40,584 bases of DNA, taken from contig JBEVEP010000169.1 of the NCBI GenBank assembly GCA_040512755.1, positions 1 through 40,584 on the forward strand, given 5' to 3'. The stretch's first letter is position 1. Every line of letters begins with the position of its first letter. A program made the translations under genes and the position numbers. The stretch comes from JBEVEP01 sp040512755 (GTDB lineage Bacteria; Pseudomonadota; Alphaproteobacteria; Rhizobiales; Rhizobiaceae). Shown here piece by piece: positions 32,701-40,355 of the stretch. The notes under the pieces were generated by a model. The model saw only the letters and a list, made by a program, of their open reading frames with translations, was not told the DNA's origin and did not search any database.

Positions 32701-34435
32701 AGTGGCGCAGGGCGCAAAGCCGGGCGAAGGCGGCCAGTTGCCTGGGCACAAGGTCGACGCGACGATCGCCAAGGTTCGGCACTCGACACAGGGCGTCGGC
32801 CTGATCTCGCCGCCGCCACATCACGACATCTATTCGATCGAGGATCTGGCGCAGCTGATCTACGACCTGAAGAACGTGAACCCTGCTGCCGATGTCTCGG
32901 TAAAGCTCGTTTCGGAAGTGGGCGTTGGCACGGTCGCTGCCGGTGTCGCGAAGGCGCGCGCCGATCATATCACCATTTCCGGATATGACGGGGGCACCGG
33001 CGCTTCACCATTGACGTCGATCAAGCACGCGGGCAGCCCATGGGAAATGGGGCTCGCGGAAACGCATCAGACCCTGGTTCTGAACGGGCTGAGGTCGCGT
33101 GTCGCGTTGCAAGTGGATGGTGGGCTGCGGACTGGCCGCGACGTGATCATTGGTGCACTTCTTGGCGCCGATGAATTCGGCTTCTCAACAGCACCTCTGA
33201 TTGCCGCTGGCTGCCTCATGATGCGCAAGTGTCATCTGAACACCTGTCCGGTAGGCGTCGCCACGCAGGATCCTGTGCTGAGGAAGCGGTTCAAGGGAAC
33301 GCCTGAGCACGTCATCAACTTCTTCTTCTATGTTGCCGACGAAGTGCGGCAGCTTCTCGCCGACATGGGCTACCGCAATCTGGACGAAATCATCGGCCAG
33401 TCCGACTTGCTCGCCAAGGAAGACCTGATTGCGCACTGGAAGGCGAAGGGTCTGGATTTCTCCAGAATATTCTTCAAGCCCGATGCCGATCATGAGGCGA
33501 CGCATTGGACCGAGCGTCAGAAGCACCCGATTGACGATGTGCTCGACCGCAAGCTGATCGAACTGGCGAAGCCGGCGCTGGATGCGCGCCAGCCAGTCCG
33601 CATCGAAGCGGATATCCGCAATGTCGACCGGTCCACGGGCGCGATGCTGTCGGGTGAGGTCGCCAAGCGCTTCCGCCATAAGGGGCTGCGCGAGGACACG
33701 ATCAACGTCACACTGCGTGGCACCGCAGGCCAATCGTTCGGGGCATTCCTCGCACGCGGGGTTTCCTTTGAACTGATCGGAGACGGCAACGACTATGTCG
33801 GCAAGAGCCTATCGGGTGGCCGCCTTGTCATCCGGCCGCCAGAGAACTCGGGCATCGTACCGGAAGAGTCGATCATTGTCGGCAACACCGTCCTTTACGG
33901 AGCTATCGAGGGCGAATGCTACTTCCGGGGTGTTGCGGGCGAGCGCTTTGCGGTTCGCAATTCGGGCGCGATCGCGGTCGTTGAAGGCGTAGGCGATCAC
34001 GGCTGCGAGTATATGACCGGCGGCGTCGTTGTCGTGATCGGCCAGACGGGCCGCAACTTCGCGGCCGGTATGTCGGGCGGCGTCGCCTATGTGCTGGACG
34101 AGAAGGGCGATTTTGCCGAACGCTGCAACATGGCGATGGTCGAACTCGAGCCCGTCCCGGAAGAGGACGACATGCTCGAAAAGCTGCACCACCACGGCGG
34201 CGACATCGACCACAAGGGTCGCGTCGACGTATCGGAGGACATGACCAGCCATGACGAGGAGCGGCTGTACCAGCTCATCTCGAACCATGTGCACTACACC
34301 GGTTCAACGCGGGCCAAAGCGATCCTCGACGATTGGGCGAATTATCGGCCGAAGTTCCGGAAAGTGATGCCGGTCGAATATCGCCGCGCCCTGATCGAGA
34401 TGGAGCGCATGCGGCTGGGCGTGGCAGCGGAATAA
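29711..34435 (+). CDS. gltB: Glutamate synthase (NADPH) large subunit
   Basis: A 1574-residue ferredoxin-like GOGAT alpha subunit that transfers the amide of glutamine to 2-oxoglutarate, making two glutamates, with electrons from the GltD subunit. After a 46-residue propeptide the amidotransferase begins with the nucleophile Cys47 in EHDSCGVGFI. The FMN/2-oxoglutarate barrel lies at about 830-1200, with GYDGGTGASPL. The 3Fe-4S cysteines are 1168, 1174 and 1179 in the CLMMRKCHLNTCPVG segment. A GXGXG helix domain closes the protein. GGAGGAAGG precedes the start; ATG 29714 is an equal alternative. It is followed not by gltD but by vapBC. Confidence 0.97.
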   Translation: MMGKTPSVTTGEMPAVQTKAASVKRAANLALAAAKGLYDPRNEHDSCGVGFIAQMKGVKSHQIVNDGLAMLENLTHRGAVGADPLMGDGAGVLVQIPDRFFREEMAKQSIELPAAGQYGVGHWFMPQDADLRAHINEVIRESAQSEGLPLIGFRDVPVDNSSLSKAPEIVAAEPFHRQVFIGRPPDIEDDEEYEARLYLLRKVISGRIYAENNNKDIGSYCVSLSARTIVYKGMFLAYQVGAYYRDLTDPRFETALILVHQRFSTNTFPSWKLAHPYRMVAHNGEINTVRGNNNWMAARQASVDSELFGNNISKLWPISYEGQSDTACFDNALEFLFQGGYKLAHAMMMLIPEAWAGNKLMDADRKAFYEYHAALMEPWDGPAAVAFTDGRQIGATLDRNGLRPARYFVTDDDRVIMASEAGVLPVPDEKIIKKWRLQPGKMLLIDLVKGRIISDEEIKAEIATKHPYKQWLANTQLILEDLKPVEPRALRKDVTLLDRQQAFGYTQEDTKLLMSPMATTGQEAVGSMGTDTPISAMSDKSKLLYTYFKQNFAQVTNPPIDPIREELVMSLVSFIGPRPNIFDLIGSSRRKRLEVRQPILTNGDLEKIRSIGHTEDRFDTKTIDITYATAEGAAGMPGALVRLCERAEAAVAGGYNIIILSDRQVGPDRIALPALLATAAVHHHLIRKGLRTSVGLVVESGEPREVHHFCCLAGYGAEAINPYLAFDTLLDMHRRGDMPKEVDEHEIVSRYIKSIGKGILKVMSKMGISTYQSYCGAQIFDAIGLKSDFVENYFFGTATTIEGVGLEEVSEETVRRHRDAFGDDPVLRNTLEVGGEYMFRMRGEAHIWSPDAVATLQHAVRKSSWDTFKEYSEQIDSQTAKAQTIRGMFRIKLAEETGRTPVPLDEVQSAADIVKRFSTGAMSFGSISREAHTTLARAMNAIGGKSNTGEGGEEPDRYLPLPGGGRNPERSAIKQVASGRFGVTAEYLVNSDVMQIKVAQGAKPGEGGQLPGHKVDATIAKVRHSTQGVGLISPPPHHDIYSIEDLAQLIYDLKNVNPAADVSVKLVSEVGVGTVAAGVAKARADHITISGYDGGTGASPLTSIKHAGSPWEMGLAETHQTLVLNGLRSRVALQVDGGLRTGRDVIIGALLGADEFGFSTAPLIAAGCLMMRKCHLNTCPVGVATQDPVLRKRFKGTPEHVINFFFYVADEVRQLLADMGYRNLDEIIGQSDLLAKEDLIAHWKAKGLDFSRIFFKPDADHEATHWTERQKHPIDDVLDRKLIELAKPALDARQPVRIEADIRNVDRSTGAMLSGEVAKRFRHKGLREDTINVTLRGTAGQSFGAFLARGVSFELIGDGNDYVGKSLSGGRLVIRPPENSGIVPEESIIVGNTVLYGAIEGECYFRGVAGERFAVRNSGAIAVVEGVGDHGCEYMTGGVVVVIGQTGRNFAAGMSGGVAYVLDEKGDFAERCNMAMVELEPVPEEDDMLEKLHHHGGDIDHKGRVDVSEDMTSHDEERLYQLISNHVHYTGSTRAKAILDDWANYRPKFRKVMPVEYRRALIEMERMRLGVAAE

Positions 34436-34458
34436 CCTCGCGGGTTGAAGGTAAAAGG

Positions 34459-34490
34459 CATCTGTCATATGCTTCGGCATATGACAGATG
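34459..34490. promoter_or_regulatory. 14-bp perfect inverted repeat with TTCG loop before vapB
   Basis: CATCTGTCATATGC and GCATATGACAGATG pair perfectly around TTCG. The last base of the right arm is the first G of the GGAG ribosome site of vapB. As DNA it looks like a VapBC autoregulatory operator; as RNA it is a very stable C(UUCG)G hairpin after gltB. No T-run follows. Each arm contains ATCTGTCATA, the word also found upstream of gltB. Confidence 0.65.
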
Positions 34491-34499
34491 GAGATCGCG

Positions 34500-34772
34500 A
34501 TGCTTGATCGGGCCAGATCCGGACGCAAAGTGAAGGTCTTTATGAACGGTCGCAGCCGGGCAGTTCGCATTCCGAAGGAGTTCGACTTTCCTGGCGACGA
34601 AGTTGTTATACGCAAGGAGGAAGACGGTACGCTGACGCTTGAGCCTGTCCGGGTAAGACGGTCGCCACGGGAGATTGTCGAGTGGCTGAGGGCTCAGCCG
34701 CCTTTGGAAGAGGAAATCGGCGAGATCAAGGACTTCTCGCCGGAACCGATTGAACTTGATACTCCCGAATGA
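34500..34772 (+). CDS. vapB: VapB-family antitoxin (AbrB/SpoVT-type)
   Basis: A 90-residue antitoxin. The N-terminal swapped-hairpin DNA-binding domain (residues about 8-50) has the family sequence VKVFMNGRSRAVRIPKEF followed by GDEVVIRKEEDGTLTLEPV. The acidic C-terminal tail (EEEIGEIKDFSPEPIELDTPE-like) is the expected toxin-binding region. I start at ATG 34500, which has GGAG six bases before; ATG 34488 lies within the inverted repeat and would be poorly initiated. The stop overlaps the toxin start in ATGA, so translation is coupled. As in other VapBC systems, it probably represses its own promoter at the inverted repeat. It sits between gltB and gltD. Confidence 0.9.
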   Translation: MLDRARSGRKVKVFMNGRSRAVRIPKEFDFPGDEVVIRKEEDGTLTLEPVRVRRSPREIVEWLRAQPPLEEEIGEIKDFSPEPIELDTPE

Positions 34773-35170
34773 GGTACATGCTCGACACAAACGTCATCTC
34801 GCATCTGCTGAAGTTTCCGAACGGGAACGTTGCAGAACGTATCGCTCGATCGAATGCCGGAGAGCTCGGCACGAGTATCATTGTCGCCGCCGAACTGAGA
34901 TATGTCTGTGTCCGCAAGTCAACCGATCGTCTCACAAGACTCGTAAATGCCGTGCTTGGCGATCTTGAGGTCGCCGCATGGGATGAGCCAGCCGATCGGC
35001 GCTATGCCGAACTGAGGGCGCGATTGGAAGCTGAAGGTACGCCGATCGGGCAGAACGATATGCTTATTGCCGCACACGCGCAGGCGATTGGGGCGACACT
35101 GGTGACGGACAATGGAAAAGAGTTTTCCCGGGTACCGGGACTGAAGGTTGAAAACTGGGTGCGGCAATAG
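34769..35170 (+). CDS. vapC: VapC-family PIN-domain toxin ribonuclease
   Basis: A 133-residue PIN-domain protein. The four acidic active-site positions are present: Asp6 in MLDTNVI, Glu42 in AAELRYV, Asp97 in GQNDMLIAAHA and Asp114 in LVTDNGKEF. The enzyme is therefore expected to be an active Mg-dependent RNase, typically cutting initiator tRNA or other RNA to stop translation when free of VapB. The start overlaps the antitoxin stop. Twenty-six bases separate its stop from gltD, with no terminator, so gltD is probably read from the same transcript. Confidence 0.92.
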   Translation: MRYMLDTNVISHLLKFPNGNVAERIARSNAGELGTSIIVAAELRYVCVRKSTDRLTRLVNAVLGDLEVAAWDEPADRRYAELRARLEAEGTPIGQNDMLIAAHAQAIGATLVTDNGKEFSRVPGLKVENWVRQ

Positions 35171-35196
35171 AGCCGTCGCGAAGAACTGGAACTGAA

Positions 35197-36651
35197 ATGG
35201 GTAAGGTAACTGGTTTTCTCGAGATTGACCGGCAGGTGCATAAGTACCAGCCGGCTTCAGACCGCATCCGGCATTTCCGGGAGTTCACGCTGCCGATGTC
35301 GGACAAGGAGGTCGAGAAACAGGCCGCGCGCTGCATGGATTGCGGCGTGCCCTATTGCCATGGACCGACGGGCTGTCCGATCCACAACCAGATCCCCGAC
35401 TGGAACGACCTCGTCTATAATGGCGATTGGGACAACGCGATCCGTAATCTCCATTCCACCAACAACTTCCCGGAGTTCACGGGCCGCATCTGTCCCGCGC
35501 CCTGCGAGGAAGCGTGCACCTTGAACCTCGAGGACATTCCCGTTGCGATCAAAACGATCGAACAGGCGCTGGCCGACAAGGCCTATGAGACCGGGCATAT
35601 CAGACCCCATCCGCCGGAGAAAAAGACCGGGCGCAGGGTCGCGGTCATCGGCTCCGGCTCGGCGGGAATGGCTGCGGCGCAGCAGCTTGGCCGCGTAGGA
35701 CATGATGTCCATGTCTACGAGCGGGAGAGTAGGGCCGGTGGTCTGCTCCGCTATGGCATCCCTGACTTCAAGATGGAAAAGCACTACATCGACCGGCGTG
35801 TCGAGCAGATGCAGGGTGAGGGCGTCACGTTCTTTTACGGCGTCAACGTCGGGGTCGACAAGAAGACTGATGAATTGCTGACGGAATATGATGCTGTCCT
35901 CTATTGCGGCGGATCAGAAACGCCAAGACCGGCAGGAATTCCTGGCGAGGACCTTGTCGGCGTCCATGACGCCATGCCTTTCCTTGTGCAGCAGAACCGG
36001 CGCGTCGCCGGCGAGGACATCACTTCGGTGGCGTGGCCGTCGGTGCCGATCGTTGCGGGCGGCAAGCATATCGTTGTGGTTGGCGGCGGAGACACAGCCT
36101 CCGACTGTGTCGGGACGGCGTTTCGTCAGGGTGCCGTACGGGTTACCCAACTCGATATCCGCCCCCAACCACCCGAAAAAGAAGACAAGCTGACCGTCTG
36201 GCCCTATTGGGCAACCAAGATGCGGACATCGTCATCGCAGGCGGAAGGTGCTCAACGCGAATTCCAGGTTGCCACCCTCGAGTTCATCGGCGAGGAAGGC
36301 AGCCTGATTGGCGTGCGGTGCTGCGAGGTTGACGAGAAGCGGAAGCCTGTTCCGGGCACGGACTTCGTCATCCGTGCCGACCTTGCCTTCATCGCGATCG
36401 GTTTTGCCGGTCCATTCAGCGACAGTGTCGTGAAAGAACTGAATGGCCTGATGAAGCTCACGGTCGACAGTCGCCGCTCCACTAATGTCGCGGCCAACGA
36501 CCGGGACTACAAAACCAGCGTCGACAAGCTTTTTGCGGCAGGAGATGTCCGCCGCGGCCAGTCGCTGGTCGTCTGGGCGATTCGTGAAGGACGGCAGGCC
36601 GCCCGTGCGATTGACGAGTTTCTGATGGGATCGTCGGTTCTGCCGCGATAG
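35197..36651 (+). CDS. gltD: Glutamate synthase (NADPH) small subunit
   Basis: A 484-residue FAD- and Fe-S-containing subunit that passes electrons from NADPH to GltB. N-terminal cysteines for the 4Fe-4S clusters are at 46, 49, 54 and 60 (ARCMDCGVPYCHGPTGC), and more are in CPAPCEEACTLN. The FAD fold is VAVIGSGSAGMAAAQQLG at about 148-165, and the NADPH fold is HIVVVGGGDTASDC near 290. GYKTSVDKLFAAGD-like YKTSVDKLFAAGDVRRG near the C-terminus is typical. It is normally adjacent to gltB in this group. Here vapBC lies between, and no promoter between vapC and gltD is obvious, so its expression may depend on read-through from gltB or vapB. Confidence 0.96.
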   Translation: MGKVTGFLEIDRQVHKYQPASDRIRHFREFTLPMSDKEVEKQAARCMDCGVPYCHGPTGCPIHNQIPDWNDLVYNGDWDNAIRNLHSTNNFPEFTGRICPAPCEEACTLNLEDIPVAIKTIEQALADKAYETGHIRPHPPEKKTGRRVAVIGSGSAGMAAAQQLGRVGHDVHVYERESRAGGLLRYGIPDFKMEKHYIDRRVEQMQGEGVTFFYGVNVGVDKKTDELLTEYDAVLYCGGSETPRPAGIPGEDLVGVHDAMPFLVQQNRRVAGEDITSVAWPSVPIVAGGKHIVVVGGGDTASDCVGTAFRQGAVRVTQLDIRPQPPEKEDKLTVWPYWATKMRTSSSQAEGAQREFQVATLEFIGEEGSLIGVRCCEVDEKRKPVPGTDFVIRADLAFIAIGFAGPFSDSVVKELNGLMKLTVDSRRSTNVAANDRDYKTSVDKLFAAGDVRRGQSLVVWAIREGRQAARAIDEFLMGSSVLPR

Positions 36652-36682
36652 AGCGGCAATCCAGACCCGATGGGTTGAAACG

Positions 36683-37924
36683 TCAACGCTGAGCGGCGGT
36701 CGCGGTATCGCTTGGCGGGATCGCGGGTCCGGCGGTAACCGGCGCGGGTGTGGATCCAGAAAAGTCGTCTGCCCTGCCAGGCGAGGCGTCCGTCGCAATG
36801 CCCTGGATCGTCAGCCGTTCCACCGGCGTGCTTGGAGCTTCCTTCGGCGCGGTCTTGAGGCCCAGCAGTTCGGTGCCGCCATCGAGTTCGGGATCGGTGA
36901 ACGACATCGGCGCGGTGCGGTCGAGTGCGCGCGCGGCTCCCGGAGCTAGCGCGGCATCGGGCAGGTCTTGCGGGCCCAAAGCGCCGATATTGGGTGAAAC
37001 CGCGTTGCCCAATATCTTGGCCAATGGTTTTTCCGCGTAGAAGGCGAGCTTGCGTTTGCCCGCCTTGGTGAAGTTGATTCCGTCATTGGAACGCAGTTTC
37101 ACAGGCTGGCCGTTTACATCCGGGCCTGACATGACGAAGGCGCCGCTTTCGTCAACGAATCCATCCCATACGTCGACAAACTCGCCTTTGACGTTTTCGG
37201 CAACACGCCGATAAATGTCGTTGAACGCCAGCATGTCGGACGTCATGTTGCTTGACTTGAATGCAGGCATGCCGACCCAGATCAGCGGTATGCTCTTGTC
37301 GCGCACAGCCGTTGCGAATGCGGTCGCTCTTACCTCGTATTCCTTGGTCCAGAGTTCCGTTCGCTTCTCTTCCTTAGTCGCACCGATCCGCATCTGTTGG
37401 CGGTCGTTGGAGCCGACCATCATGACGACCGCAGCCGGCTTTTCGGCGTCGATCATCGCCCCGATTTCGCCCGGCCAATCGAAAAAATCCATGCGCGCAA
37501 AACCCGAAGAGCCGCGGGTGCGGTCGCTCACTCTGACTGCCGGGCTTTCGGCGTACGCGACTGTCAGGCCTTCCGCCAGTCCGCTGGCCAGAAAATCTCC
37601 CACGACCAAAACGATACGCGCATCGTCGGCCTTTTCGACAATGGCGATCTGCGGTTCGATCAGCCCGCCCGGCTCGCTCGAACGCTTCGGCCGAGCCTTG
37701 GCGATCTTCTTGCGAGGCTTGGCCCGTCGCAATTGTTGCTTACGCGGTTGCTGAGGGGGGTAGTAGTTGCCGAAGAAAAGACGCTGGAGGAAGTTTCTAC
37801 GCGGTCTCTCCTGTGCGAACGCGTCCTCCGGCGTGACCACAATGGCTGGCGCGATCAAGGCAAACGCGATAACGAAGCAGGTCAGCCAGCGCCAGAGAAC
37901 CTTTTTATCTGACCCGGCTGACAC
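36683..37924 (-). CDS. DUF459/SGNH-like exported protein with atypical active site
   Basis: About 413 residues. A membrane/signal segment (WRWLTCFVIAFALIAPAIVV) is followed by a basic, Gln/Arg/Lys-rich linker (about 45-80), an SGNH-fold domain (about 95-310) and a Pro/Ala-rich tail. SGNH blocks are recognisable, but the GDS serine position reads GDFLASGL and the block-V position reads NDGINFT in place of DGIH, while GSND is intact. Two of the three expected catalytic residues are therefore replaced. The gene probably starts at GTG 37924 with GGAG before it; a TTG at 37945 overlaps the lytic transglycosylase stop. The two genes form an operon, suggesting a cell-wall or envelope role. Function is unknown. 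Confidence 0.8.
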   Translation of the reverse strand: MSAGSDKKVLWRWLTCFVIAFALIAPAIVVTPEDAFAQERPRRNFLQRLFFGNYYPPQQPRKQQLRRAKPRKKIAKARPKRSSEPGGLIEPQIAIVEKADDARIVLVVGDFLASGLAEGLTVAYAESPAVRVSDRTRGSSGFARMDFFDWPGEIGAMIDAEKPAAVVMMVGSNDRQQMRIGATKEEKRTELWTKEYEVRATAFATAVRDKSIPLIWVGMPAFKSSNMTSDMLAFNDIYRRVAENVKGEFVDVWDGFVDESGAFVMSGPDVNGQPVKLRSNDGINFTKAGKRKLAFYAEKPLAKILGNAVSPNIGALGPQDLPDAALAPGAARALDRTAPMSFTDPELDGGTELLGLKTAPKEAPSTPVERLTIQGIATDASPGRADDFSGSTPAPVTAGPAIPPSDTATAAQR

Positions 37925-37941
37925 ACCCCGTCTCCAAACAC

Positions 37942-39165
37942 TCAACGCTGCCGAAGGACCTGCAGGACTTCCATGCTTGGGTGGCCATCCGGGGACATGC
38001 CAACCTGTGCCTGGAACGCCTTGATTGCTGTTCGCGATCCTTCGCCGATCTTTCCATCGAACTTGCCGTCATAGTAGCCGTGCGCGGAAAGTCGCTTCTG
38101 CAGTTCCTGCCGCTGCTCGAAGGTGAGCTTCGTGAACGGCCGGTTCCAGTCGCGGACGAGGCCACCGTAGCCGGCGATCTCGTCCGCGAGAAGACCGACG
38201 GCGAGAGCGTATTTGTCGGCGTTGTTGTAGCGCTTCAGAACAAAGAAGTTCCGCGTCATCAGGAAAGCCGGGCCACCGCGGCCATCCGGCACCTTCAGTT
38301 CCGCTTTGTCAGAGCCGCTTCTGAACGGCTTTCCGCTGGCGCGCTCCACTCCGAGGCTTTGCCATTGCGCAAGCGACATCGAGCCGGAGGGCATCTTGCC
38401 TGACGGAATCGAGACTTCGTAGCCCCATGTTTTGCCAGCCTGCCAGCCGTTCTTGCGCAGCAGGTTGGCAGAAGTCGCCAGGGCGTCGGGTACGGAATTC
38501 CAGATATCGCGCCGGCCGTTGCCGTCAACATCCACCGCATAGGCCTGATAGCTGGTCGGGATAAACTGCGTGTGACCCATGGCGCCGGCCCAGGAGCCGG
38601 TGAGATGGCTTTCGTCGATATCGCCGCTTTGTAGGATCTTGAGCGCTGCGATCAACTGTGTGCGGGCAAACTTGGCGCGCCGCTTGTCGGCATAGGCAAG
38701 CGTAGACAGTGACCGCACGACATTGCGCATCACCTTGTCGTTCTTGAGGATCTCGCCGTAGTTGGATTCCATCGACCAGATCGCCAGCAAAATGTACCGA
38801 TCGACGCCATAGCGCTGCTCAATGCGATCGAGCCACGGCTTCCACTGACGGGCCATCTGCCGGCCCACCGCAACCGAGTCTTCATGGACGCGATTGTCGA
38901 AATAGTCCCAGACAGGCGCGGTGAATTCGGGCTGGAAGCGTGCTTTTTCGATCACCTCGGGATCGGGCGCCGTCACACCACGAAAGGCACGGTCATAGGT
39001 TGCGCGCGTTATGCCATTCTTGGCTGCGACAGAGCGGAAACTCGCCACCCACTGTTGGAACCCGGCATCCGCAAAAGCGGGAATGGGCGACAGCACGAAG
39101 CCAAGTGACAAACCAGCCACCGCCAGGCTTACGCCAAGGCGCCTCATGGCTTTTTGAACCAGCAT
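37942..39165 (-). CDS. Lytic murein transglycosylase, MltB-type with peptidoglycan-binding domain
   Basis: A 407-residue secreted enzyme. The signal peptide is residues 1-32 (LGVSLAVAGLSLGFVLSPIPAFA). The SLT-type catalytic domain (about 35-330) has the general acid Glu133 in IWSMESNYG, the substrate loop GSWAGAMGHTQFIPTSYQAYA and the DVDGNGRRDIW segment typical of the MltB family. A C-terminal peptidoglycan-binding type 1 domain follows (about 345-405, LSAHGYYDGKFDGKIGEGSRTAIKAFQ). No lipobox is seen, so it should be soluble in the periplasm rather than lipid-anchored. AGGAGAG precedes the ATG. It cleaves the glycan strand with formation of 1,6-anhydromuramyl ends and is the first gene of a pair with the DUF459 protein. 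Confidence 0.93.
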   Translation of the reverse strand: MLVQKAMRRLGVSLAVAGLSLGFVLSPIPAFADAGFQQWVASFRSVAAKNGITRATYDRAFRGVTAPDPEVIEKARFQPEFTAPVWDYFDNRVHEDSVAVGRQMARQWKPWLDRIEQRYGVDRYILLAIWSMESNYGEILKNDKVMRNVVRSLSTLAYADKRRAKFARTQLIAALKILQSGDIDESHLTGSWAGAMGHTQFIPTSYQAYAVDVDGNGRRDIWNSVPDALATSANLLRKNGWQAGKTWGYEVSIPSGKMPSGSMSLAQWQSLGVERASGKPFRSGSDKAELKVPDGRGGPAFLMTRNFFVLKRYNNADKYALAVGLLADEIAGYGGLVRDWNRPFTKLTFEQRQELQKRLSAHGYYDGKFDGKIGEGSRTAIKAFQAQVGMSPDGHPSMEVLQVLRQR

Positions 39166-39368
39166 TGATCTCTCCTGAAATCTGAAAAGAAGCCCATTCT
39201 TTGTCGGAGCCGGTTAGGAATTAGTTTACCATGGATGCCTTTCGAGAGATAAAACGGTGTCATATTCTCGTAGCGGGGAAAACACGCCTACTTTGAGTAG
39301 ACTTCGATTCCGGCGTGAAAATGTCGGCGTGGGAAAGGTGGATGAGTTATGATCGCAAGGATGAGCGC
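39166..39368. other. Divergent promoter region between the transglycosylase and galU
   Basis: About 200 bases with AT-rich patches (39200-39260). No operator or clear promoter hexamers were identified. An upstream in-frame extension of galU to 39315 is not supported by family similarity. Confidence 0.4.
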
Positions 39369-40271
39369 ATGAAGCGAGTTCGAAAGGCGGTATTTCCTGT
39401 CGCTGGTCTCGGGACACGGTTTCTACCGGCCACGAAAGCGATCCCCAAGGAAATGCTGACGGTGGTTGACAGGCCCGTGATTCAGTACGTCGTCGATGAA
39501 GCGCGCGAGGCCGGTATCGAGCATTTCATTTTCGTCACCGGCCGCAACAAGTCGGTCATTGAGGATCATTTCGACATCCAGTTCGAACTTTACAATACGC
39601 TCGCGCAGCGCGGCAAAGATGAGCAGCTGGCGAGATTGCAGAGTTTACAGCCGGGGCCGGGGCAGACCAGCTACACGCGCCAGCAGGTTCCGCTCGGCCT
39701 TGGCCATGCCGTCTGGTGCGCGCGCGATCTTGTCGGCGACGAACCTTTTGCGCTTTTGCTGCCGGACATGATCATGCAGTCCGCGAAAGGGTGCATGACG
39801 GAGATGGTCGAACTTTACGAGCAGACCGGAGACAACATCATCGGCGTTCAGGAATGCGACCCCGACGAGGCCCATAAATACGGCATCGTCGGTCAGGGAG
39901 CCAAGATCCATTCGGGTTTCGAGATCACCGGGATGGTGGAAAAGCCAAAGCCAGGAACCGCGCCGTCGAATCTGTACATCAACGGTCGCTATATTCTCCA
40001 ACCCGAGATTTTCGGACTTCTTGAAAAGCAGGAGCGGGGCGCTGGAAACGAGATTCAGCTGACGGACGCCATGCTCAAGCTGCTGCAGTCGCAGAGTTTC
40101 TTCGGCTACCATTTTCAGGGCCATACATTCGACTGCGGATCGCCCGAAGGCTTTGTCGAGGCAAATGTCGCCTTTGCGCTCTGGCGGCCCGACTTTCACC
40201 ACCGGGTCGCGGATACGATCCGCAAGCTTGCTCATGAATTGAAGCCGGTGGAGTCCAAAACAACTGGCTAG
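39369..40271 (+). CDS. galU: UTP-glucose-1-phosphate uridylyltransferase
   Basis: A 300-residue nucleotidyltransferase that makes UDP-glucose from UTP and glucose-1-phosphate, feeding exopolysaccharide, cyclic glucan and lipopolysaccharide synthesis. The signature KAVFPVAGLGTRFLPATKAIPKEML opens the protein; FVTGRNKSVIEDHFD, GLGHAVWCAR, LLLPDMIM and GMVEKPKP are further GalU blocks. ATG 39369 follows AAGGATGAGCGC; the frame extends upstream to 39315 without similarity. The stop codon TAG lies within the CTAG end of the palindromic repeat that begins at 40268, so the last codons may have been altered when the element arrived. Confidence 0.95.
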   Translation: MKRVRKAVFPVAGLGTRFLPATKAIPKEMLTVVDRPVIQYVVDEAREAGIEHFIFVTGRNKSVIEDHFDIQFELYNTLAQRGKDEQLARLQSLQPGPGQTSYTRQQVPLGLGHAVWCARDLVGDEPFALLLPDMIMQSAKGCMTEMVELYEQTGDNIIGVQECDPDEAHKYGIVGQGAKIHSGFEITGMVEKPKPGTAPSNLYINGRYILQPEIFGLLEKQERGAGNEIQLTDAMLKLLQSQSFFGYHFQGHTFDCGSPEGFVEANVAFALWRPDFHHRVADTIRKLAHELKPVESKTTG

Positions 40272-40342
40272 TGTCCCTATGCTGAAATTCGCAAGAGTTC
40301 GATATCGGCGGCAGAGCGAATTTCAGAATCGAGGGACACTAG
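40268..40342. repeat. CTAG-bounded palindromic repeat, unit A
   Basis: The unit begins CTAGTGTCCCT, and its other end reads AGGGACACTAG, so the termini pair over 11 bases. An inner pair CTGAAATTCGC/GCGAATTTCAG follows with a small asymmetric internal loop, and the centre holds TTCGATATC. The total is 75 bases. It is probably a short MITE-like or intergenic palindromic element. Its left end includes the galU stop codon, and as RNA it could act as the galU 3' hairpin. Confidence 0.75.
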
Positions 40343-40355
40343 CAACTATTTGATT

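Noticed and set aside
39209..39235. Possible CtrA box upstream of the lytic transglycosylase (TTAGGAATTAGTTTACCAT)
   Set aside because: The TTAA halves are both broken and the spacing does not match TTAA-N7-TTAA.
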